This document shows, one piece after another, positions 6,911 through 7,684 of a stretch of DNA of 7,684 nt. Each line of letters starts with the position of its first letter. The first letter of the stretch is position 1. The stretch lies in assembly GCA_045534235.1 (NCBI GenBank), contig JAZSJI010000206.1, positions 1 through 7,684 of the forward strand, in the 5' to 3' direction. A program made the position numbers and the translations under genes. Origin of the DNA: Flemingiibacterium sp045534235. GTDB lineage: Bacteria; Bacillota; Clostridia; Oscillospirales; CAG-272. The notes under the pieces were generated by a model that was given only the letters and a program-made list of their open reading frames with translations, did no database searches and was not told where the DNA came from.

Positions 6911-6916
6911 AGGAGG
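6911..6916 (+). promoter_or_regulatory. Ribosome binding site of groES
   Basis: AGGAGG lies eight bases before the groES ATG at 6925 and fixes that start. Confidence 0.9.
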
Positions 6917-6924
6917 AATTTATT

Positions 6925-7209
6925 ATGACTATCAAACCGCTTTGCGACAGAGTTGTCGTTAAAATGGTAGAGGCTGAGGAGACCACCAAGAGTGGCATCA
7001 TTTTAGCAGGTGCAGCTAAGGAAAAGCCCCAGGTCGCAGAGGTCGTTGCAGTAGGTCCCGGCGGAATGGTTGACGGTAAGGAAGTCGTTATGACTGTTGA
7101 GGTTGGCCAGAAGGTAATCACCGGCAAGTACGCAGGCACCGAGGTTAAGTGCGACGGCACCGAGTACATCATCGTTCGTCAGAGCGACATTCTCGCTGTT
7201 GTAGAATAA
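6925..7209 (+). CDS. groES: Co-chaperonin GroES (Hsp10)
   Basis: GroES forms the heptameric lid of the GroEL folding chamber in the cytosol. The 94-residue protein has the standard length and motifs: IKPLCDRVVVK (3-13), the mobile loop about 17-33 with the hydrophobic GIIL contact (25-28), VGPG (44-47) in the roof region, and the C-terminal strand EYIIVRQSDILAVVE. It is the first gene after the CIRCE-controlled promoter, and groEL follows after 22 bases. Nothing unusual was seen. Confidence 0.98.
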   Translation: MTIKPLCDRVVVKMVEAEETTKSGIILAGAAKEKPQVAEVVAVGPGGMVDGKEVVMTVEVGQKVITGKYAGTEVKCDGTEYIIVRQSDILAVVE

Positions 7210-7217
7210 GCTAATTC

Positions 7218-7222
7218 GGAGG
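7218..7222 (+). promoter_or_regulatory. Ribosome binding site of groEL
   Basis: GGAGG in the 22-base groES-groEL gap lies nine bases before the ATG at 7232. It confirms that start and co-translation from one operon mRNA. Confidence 0.85.
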
Positions 7223-7231
7223 TAAATAATA

Positions 7232-7684
7232 ATGGCAAAGAATATCATTTACGGAATCGAAGCAAGAAACGCTCTGCTCGCAGGCGTTGATAAGCTTGCT
7301 AATACTGTTAAGATCACTATGGGTCCTAAGGGTAGAAACGTGGTTCTTGATAGTAAGTACGGCGCTCCCCTCATCACTAACGACGGTGTTACCATCGCCA
7401 AGGAGATCGAGCTTGAGGACGCGGCTGAAAATATGGGCGCACAGCTCGTTCGCGAGGTTGCTACCAAGACTAACGACGCGGCAGGCGACGGTACTACCAC
7501 CGCAACCCTTCTCGCTCAGGCGTTTATTACCGAGGGTATGAAGAACGTAGCGGCAGGCGCTAACCCCATCGTTATCCGCAAGGGCATTCAGAAGGCTGTT
7601 GATAAGGCTGTTGCAGGTCTTACCGCAAATTCCGCAAAGGTTAAGGGTACTGCTGATATCGCTCGCGTAGGCACCGTTTCCTCG
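7232..7684 (+). CDS. groEL: Chaperonin GroEL (Hsp60), N-terminal 151 codons, cut by window edge
   Basis: GroEL is the 14-subunit ATP-driven folding chamber that works with GroES. The visible part covers the first equatorial domain and the start of the intermediate domain. The ATP site is intact: TMGPKGRNVVLD (about 30-41), TNDGVTIAKEIELED with the Asp equivalent to E. coli D52, and AGDGTTTAT with the catalytic Asp equivalent to D87. The N-terminus reads MAKNIIYGIEARNALLAG, a mild variant of the usual MAKEIKFGEEAR start. The frame is open to the last base. It is expressed with groES under HrcA. Confidence 0.98.
   Translation, partial: MAKNIIYGIEARNALLAGVDKLANTVKITMGPKGRNVVLDSKYGAPLITNDGVTIAKEIELEDAAENMGAQLVREVATKTNDAAGDGTTTATLLAQAFITEGMKNVAAGANPIVIRKGIQKAVDKAVAGLTANSAKVKGTADIARVGTVSS

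Overview
The window looks like a chromosomal segment of a Firmicute, most likely class Clostridia, possibly an uncultured gut-type lineage. The evidence is a perfect CIRCE operator (HrcA control) ahead of groESL, consensus vegetative promoters of the TTGACA-17-TATAAT type, strong AGGAGG ribosome binding sites, a clostridial style of CarB, and meso-diaminopimelate chemistry (a DapF domain). I cannot name a genus. All genes look like core or housekeeping genes; I see no mobile element, CRISPR array, tRNA or rRNA.

Layout. Positions 1-4404, minus strand: carA then carB, an operon for carbamoyl phosphate synthesis (pyrimidines and arginine) with its own near-perfect promoter at 4455-4483. Positions 4557-5284, minus strand: a monocistronic unit holding a short formate/nitrite-type channel (FNT family), with its own promoter and a strong intrinsic terminator. 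Positions 5328-6653, minus strand: a sodium:alanine/glycine symporter (AGCS family). Positions 6654-6924: a divergent control region with the groE promoter and CIRCE on the plus strand and a probable symporter promoter on the minus strand. Positions 6925-7684, plus strand: groES and the first 151 codons of groEL, cut by the window edge.

Two things stand out, both in the car operon. First, the carB reading frame does not stop at the end of the CPSase large subunit. It runs in frame, through a linker of only a few residues, into the start of a diaminopimelate epimerase (DapF), so the gene encodes a CarB-DapF fusion whose epimerase part continues past position 1. Second, the partner small subunit CarA keeps the nucleophilic cysteine and oxyanion-hole residues of its glutaminase domain but has lost the catalytic His and Glu (HPE is replaced by RIG) and several glutamine-pocket residues, although the frame is intact. 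The inference is a carbamoyl phosphate synthetase that may depend on free ammonia, physically joined to a lysine/peptidoglycan enzyme. No intergenic gap exceeds 300 bases.
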